A stretch of DNA of 64,000 bases from UBA60 sp964587885 (GTDB taxonomy: Archaea > Thermoplasmatota > Poseidoniia > Poseidoniales > Poseidoniaceae), in assembly GCA_964587885.1 (NCBI GenBank), contig CAZPME010000005.1, positions 1 through 64,000 of the forward strand, given 5' to 3'. The stretch's first letter is position 1; the number at the start of each line of letters is the position of its first letter. The translations under genes and the position numbers were made by a program. The notes beneath the pieces were generated by a model. That model saw only the letters and a program-made list of their open reading frames with translations. It was not told the DNA's origin and ran no database searches. Shown piece by piece: positions 61,581 to 64,000 of this stretch.

Positions 61581-62525
61581 ATGCACATGCAAGAGGATGA
61601 GCGTGAGCTGGTTATTGAGGCCGAATTCGAAGAATTAGAACTCCCTTCTTCTCGAGCATGTGTTGAACCTGCTGATGAAATTTCAGTCGCTTCGCCTCGA
61701 CCAACTCTCGATCTACCAGATGCTCCCAAAACACGCGCTGGAATGGCCCGAGTAATCGTATGTATCAATCAAAAAGGCGGAGTTGGAAAGACCACTACAG
61801 TCATCAATGTCGCTGCACATTTGGCCACTCTCGGCTTACGTGTATTGGTCATAGATTGCGATTCACAGGGAAATTGTGCTACCGGTTTGGGCATCGATAA
61901 ATCGAAGGTTGCTAACAATACACGTACCTTATTGTTGGAACCTGAAAGGGCGGCAGAATGTCGATATGCGACTCCAATTGAAGGATTACATCTGATTGTT
62001 GGCGACCGTAGTTTGGTAACACTTGAGCAGGAATTAGTTTCTGAACTGGGGCGCGAACGTCGCTTGAGTGAAGGTTTGGAACAATTATTACCTCACTATG
62101 ACATTATTCTCATTGATACCCCGCCTTCACTCGGCATTGTGACGATAAATGCTCTAACTGCGGCTGATGCGATTATTATTCCAGTGCAAACAGAATATTT
62201 CGCATTAGAGGGACTTGCTCTATTGGCTACGACAATTCGCGAGGTACGTAGCCGCCTTAATTCACGACTGGGAGTGGATGCAGTATTGTTGACAATGCAC
62301 GCACCTACTTTGCTCAATGGTCAAGTTGCTGCCCAGATCAAAGAAACCCTCGGTAGAGTGGTAATTGAACCTCCTATCCGCCGAAATATTCGTTTGGCTG
62401 AAGCACCTAGTCATGGCATCCCAATCCATCTTCATGCACCACAATCACACGGCGGTAATGATTATCGCTTACTTAGCGAGAACCTTGCTCTACGGTGGGG
62501 TTTGGCAAATCGTGGCGGTGGTTGA
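61581..62525 (+). CDS. parA: ParA/Soj-type ATPase
   Basis: A deviant-Walker-A ATPase that forms ATP-dependent dimers on DNA for segregating or positioning cargo. The core is typical Soj: INQKGGVGKTTTVINVAAH, RVLVIDCDSQGNCATGLG, YDIILIDTPPSLGIV, and IRLAEAPSHGIPI at the end. An acidic N-terminal extension of 54 residues precedes the usual MARVIVCINQKGG; a start at 61743 would give the standard length, but the longer frame has an ATG and normal codon use. It is followed after 1 base by the ParB-N-like gene. Whether its cargo is DNA or a membrane complex is unknown. Confidence 0.92.
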   Translation: MHMQEDERELVIEAEFEELELPSSRACVEPADEISVASPRPTLDLPDAPKTRAGMARVIVCINQKGGVGKTTTVINVAAHLATLGLRVLVIDCDSQGNCATGLGIDKSKVANNTRTLLLEPERAAECRYATPIEGLHLIVGDRSLVTLEQELVSELGRERRLSEGLEQLLPHYDIILIDTPPSLGIVTINALTAADAIIIPVQTEYFALEGLALLATTIREVRSRLNSRLGVDAVLLTMHAPTLLNGQVAAQIKETLGRVVIEPPIRRNIRLAEAPSHGIPIHLHAPQSHGGNDYRLLSENLALRWGLANRGGG

Positions 62526-62526
62526 A

Positions 62527-62964
62527 ATGGGTAAACGCCGAGGTTTAGGTCGGGGCCTCGACGATTTGATGGCTACTCATGACACCGATTTACCCTTTCT
62601 CGATACTTACGGGCAGTCAGATGGTGAGCCTGAATCAGGACTTCCGCCTTCAGCCGGCGGTGATGACCCTGCAGAGTTATTGCAGGCTTGTATTCGATTA
62701 TTGAATAGTGAAGGGGCGCAGGTGAAAACCGCACAGGATAGGGCAGAGGTTGGTGATTGGCTTGTCTTGTCAGCGATAGAATCGGGTGTTGAGGTTAGCG
62801 CCAATTCAACGCATGCTCTACCTTTGGTAGCCAGCGATTTACAGGAGCCCGGATTTGAAACTGGCAGTCTTAGTGCCGACCGATGCCGCGCTAGTGTTGT
62901 CCTTACCCGATGGGGAGTGGCGACGCGACGCCTTCTTTCGCGCCTGCTTGAATCTCAGTCGTAA
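62527..62964 (+). CDS. Orphan partner with ParB-type ParA-activating N-terminus
   Basis: A 145-residue protein. Residues 2-14, GKRRGLGRGLDDLM, match the N-terminal peptide of ParB/Spo0J (consensus RRGLGRGL-x-x-L) that stimulates ParA ATPase. The ParB CTPase (GERR) box, HTH and dimer domain are all absent. Instead there is a disordered Gly/Pro/Asp segment and a helical C-terminal region (LLQACIRLLNSEGA, RCRASVVLTRWGVATRRLL). ATG 62527 lies 1 base after the parA stop, so translation is coupled. The protein is best read as a mini-ParB or adaptor that targets ParA to another partner. Confidence 0.8.
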   Translation: MGKRRGLGRGLDDLMATHDTDLPFLDTYGQSDGEPESGLPPSAGGDDPAELLQACIRLLNSEGAQVKTAQDRAEVGDWLVLSAIESGVEVSANSTHALPLVASDLQEPGFETGSLSADRCRASVVLTRWGVATRRLLSRLLESQS

Positions 62965-63587
62965 ACTCGTCGAGTGATTACTGCGGCACCGATAATTCCG
63001 CTGATGGCGATTATCGTTGTAAATCCTGATAATGCAGAAAAGAAGCCTTCATCTTCATTCTGTGTCGGGCATTCCTCGCCACCTTCGACAACCTCTTGAG
63101 TACCGTCTTCGAGGATTTCCTTGCTCACCCAACAGGTACTCCAAGTGGAATAATAACCGGATTCAGGAATGATAGACAAGTTTCCTTGCCCATCACTTAG
63201 TTTGACTCTCCAGTTGATGTAAGTAACCAAGCATTCAAGTTCGGTATAGGTGCATTCCTCCCAATGAGGGATTATTTGACCACTCCAGTTATTGCCTTCA
63301 TTGGTTAACTCCATATTCACAGGGCTTAGACACAGTCCTTGATTAACACAAAATTGTGTTTGCACTGAATCTATTGTGGTACCGTTAGCGATCGCATCAT
63401 CTGATAATTCGATGCTGAAATTCCATGGTTGATTATCGCGGGTTACATCGTCATGGGTGATTGAGGAAATATTTGTCCCCGTAAGAATGGGCTCGGTATT
63501 GACTCCGGGTTCTTTGGCCATAGCGCTCGGCATTGGAATTGCTATGGTAAGCAGAAGTGCAATTAGCACAGTGAGATACCTTTGCAT
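62955..63587 (-). CDS. Secreted surface protein with C-terminal membrane anchor
   Basis: Unknown function, 210 residues. A signal peptide (LTVLIALLLTIAIPMPSAMA) is followed by an Ig-like beta-sandwich (QPWNFSIELSDDAIANGT, CLSPVNMELTNEGNNWSGQ) with about six cysteines, an acidic linker, and a C-terminal helix (FTTIIAISGIIGAAVITRRV) with a short basic tail. It resembles other extracellular anchored proteins in this window. The end overlaps the convergent mini-ParB gene by 10 bases. Confidence 0.78.
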   Translation of the reverse strand: MQRYLTVLIALLLTIAIPMPSAMAKEPGVNTEPILTGTNISSITHDDVTRDNQPWNFSIELSDDAIANGTTIDSVQTQFCVNQGLCLSPVNMELTNEGNNWSGQIIPHWEECTYTELECLVTYINWRVKLSDGQGNLSIIPESGYYSTWSTCWVSKEILEDGTQEVVEGGEECPTQNEDEGFFSALSGFTTIIAISGIIGAAVITRRVYD

Positions 63588-63647
63588 AGTATCGCTTCAA
63601 GACTTATGATATTTGGTCTTTGATTTGGAAGTCCCTTACAAAGAGTA

Positions 63648-63998
63648 TTATTTTTTCCATTTTTTCCGGCCACGGGTTTTGCGCGCTGAGGCGGCTCGAT
63701 TCGCTGCCTGTTTAGCGGCTGAGGAAACTTTGCGTTGTGAACGACCTTGTTTATCTCCGATTTTTGGGCCAGCGGCTGAAGCACTACGTTCCTCTTTCTT
63801 GCGTTCTTCTTGCATCTCTTTCCATTGAGTACCAATCATCTGTAGGATCTCTTCCTTTTTTGCACTACCAATAGATTCAGCCGCCCCTTTGGCGGAAACC
63901 CAAAGTCGACCCTCCTTGGCGTGGGGGCGTTGTGGATGAGAAATATCGTCTTCGCGCTTCATCTTTTTGAGGCCTAGACTACGTGCTGCCCACACCAA
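63648..63998 (-). CDS. Basic Ala/Lys-rich protein, possibly truncated by the window edge
   Basis: About 116 residues are visible, with the frame still open to the window end, so the true start may lie outside (an in-frame ATG giving MKREDDISHPQRPH lies near 63962). The middle contains EILQMIGTQWKEMQEERKKE, which looks superficially like the second half of an HMG-box helix. The C-terminus is strongly basic (AAKQAANRAASARKTRGRKK). Nucleic-acid binding is likely; a true HMG box is unproved. Confidence 0.55.
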   Translation of the reverse strand: MVWAARSLGLKKMKREDDISHPQRPHAKEGRLWVSAKGAAESIGSAKKEEILQMIGTQWKEMQEERKKEERSASAAGPKIGDKQGRSQRKVSSAAKQAANRAASARKTRGRKKWKK

Positions 63999-64000
63999 AC

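Noticed and set aside
61581..62964. ParA pair as evidence of a plasmid or prophage
   Set aside because: All neighbours look chromosomal and no replication initiator or phage gene is near.

Overview
The window looks like part of a chromosome from an uncultured planktonic euryarchaeon, most likely the Marine Group II/Poseidoniales side of Thermoplasmatota. Archaeal markers are FEN1 with a C-terminal PIP-like motif, type-2 methionine aminopeptidase, Sec61-beta, Lrp/AsnC regulator, class III signal-peptide pilin, Trm-G10-type methylase and XerA-like recombinase. These sit beside bacterial-looking genes (RibD, aa3-type oxidase with a Sco protein, two-chain pyruvate:ferredoxin oxidoreductase, ParA, histone-H1-like proteins), a mix expected of aerobic photo/heterotrophic marine euryarchaea. 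The lineage is inferred from gene content, not from a marker tree. Two 100-N runs (9635-9734, 15534-15633) show that this is a scaffold with nominal-size gaps.

Region by region. 1-12.3 kb: surface polysaccharide locus (ABC exporter pair, a 1248-residue multi-domain glycosyltransferase, two tandem UDP-GlcNAc 2-epimerases, three GT4 enzymes and one GT2 enzyme). Its first 6.5 kb is visibly AT-richer. 12.5-13.1 kb: type IV pilin with its own TATA box and hairpin terminator. 13.5-19.1 kb: compact minus-strand operon (SF1 helicase, RDD membrane protein, Pro-rich protein, 97-aa protein, threonylcarbamoyl-AMP synthase, methionine aminopeptidase). 19.2-21.8 kb: zinc-ribbon protein, GNAT, polysaccharide deacetylase. 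21.8-25.4 kb: PFOR in two chains. 25.5-31.8 kb: Hc1/H1-like small protein, then a minus-strand run of membrane proteins around FEN1. 31.8-35.8 kb: tRNA methylase, YkgJ-like protein, tRNA-Arg, RibD, lipid kinase, tRNA-Ser. 36-43.6 kb: lipoprotein and the cytochrome oxidase operon (II-I-III-IV-Sco). 43.7-52.8 kb: DUF167, Toprim, SNF2 helicase, Lrp, a Trx-like membrane protein, an NSUN methylase and a CcmF-like membrane protein. 52.9-57.8 kb: small proteins, Sec61-beta, a Lys/Ala-rich H1-like DNA binder, XerA and RimK-TrkA_C. 57.9-64 kb: two large membrane proteins (one with a SAP domain), ParA with an orphan ParB-N-like partner, a surface protein and a basic protein cut by the window edge.

The points most worth following are: (i) ParA followed directly by a 145-aa protein that has the ParB ParA-activating N-terminus but no CTPase/HTH, just downstream of a SAP-domain membrane protein; (ii) an oxidase subunit I with an N-terminal secreted Reeler-like domain, plus insertions in subunit II, subunit III and Sco; (iii) two unrelated histone-H1-like proteins; (iv) three intergenic palindromes sharing a CCGTAGG centre; and (v) a GT4 gene whose conserved N-terminus can be read only from an ATT codon or through a one-base indel.
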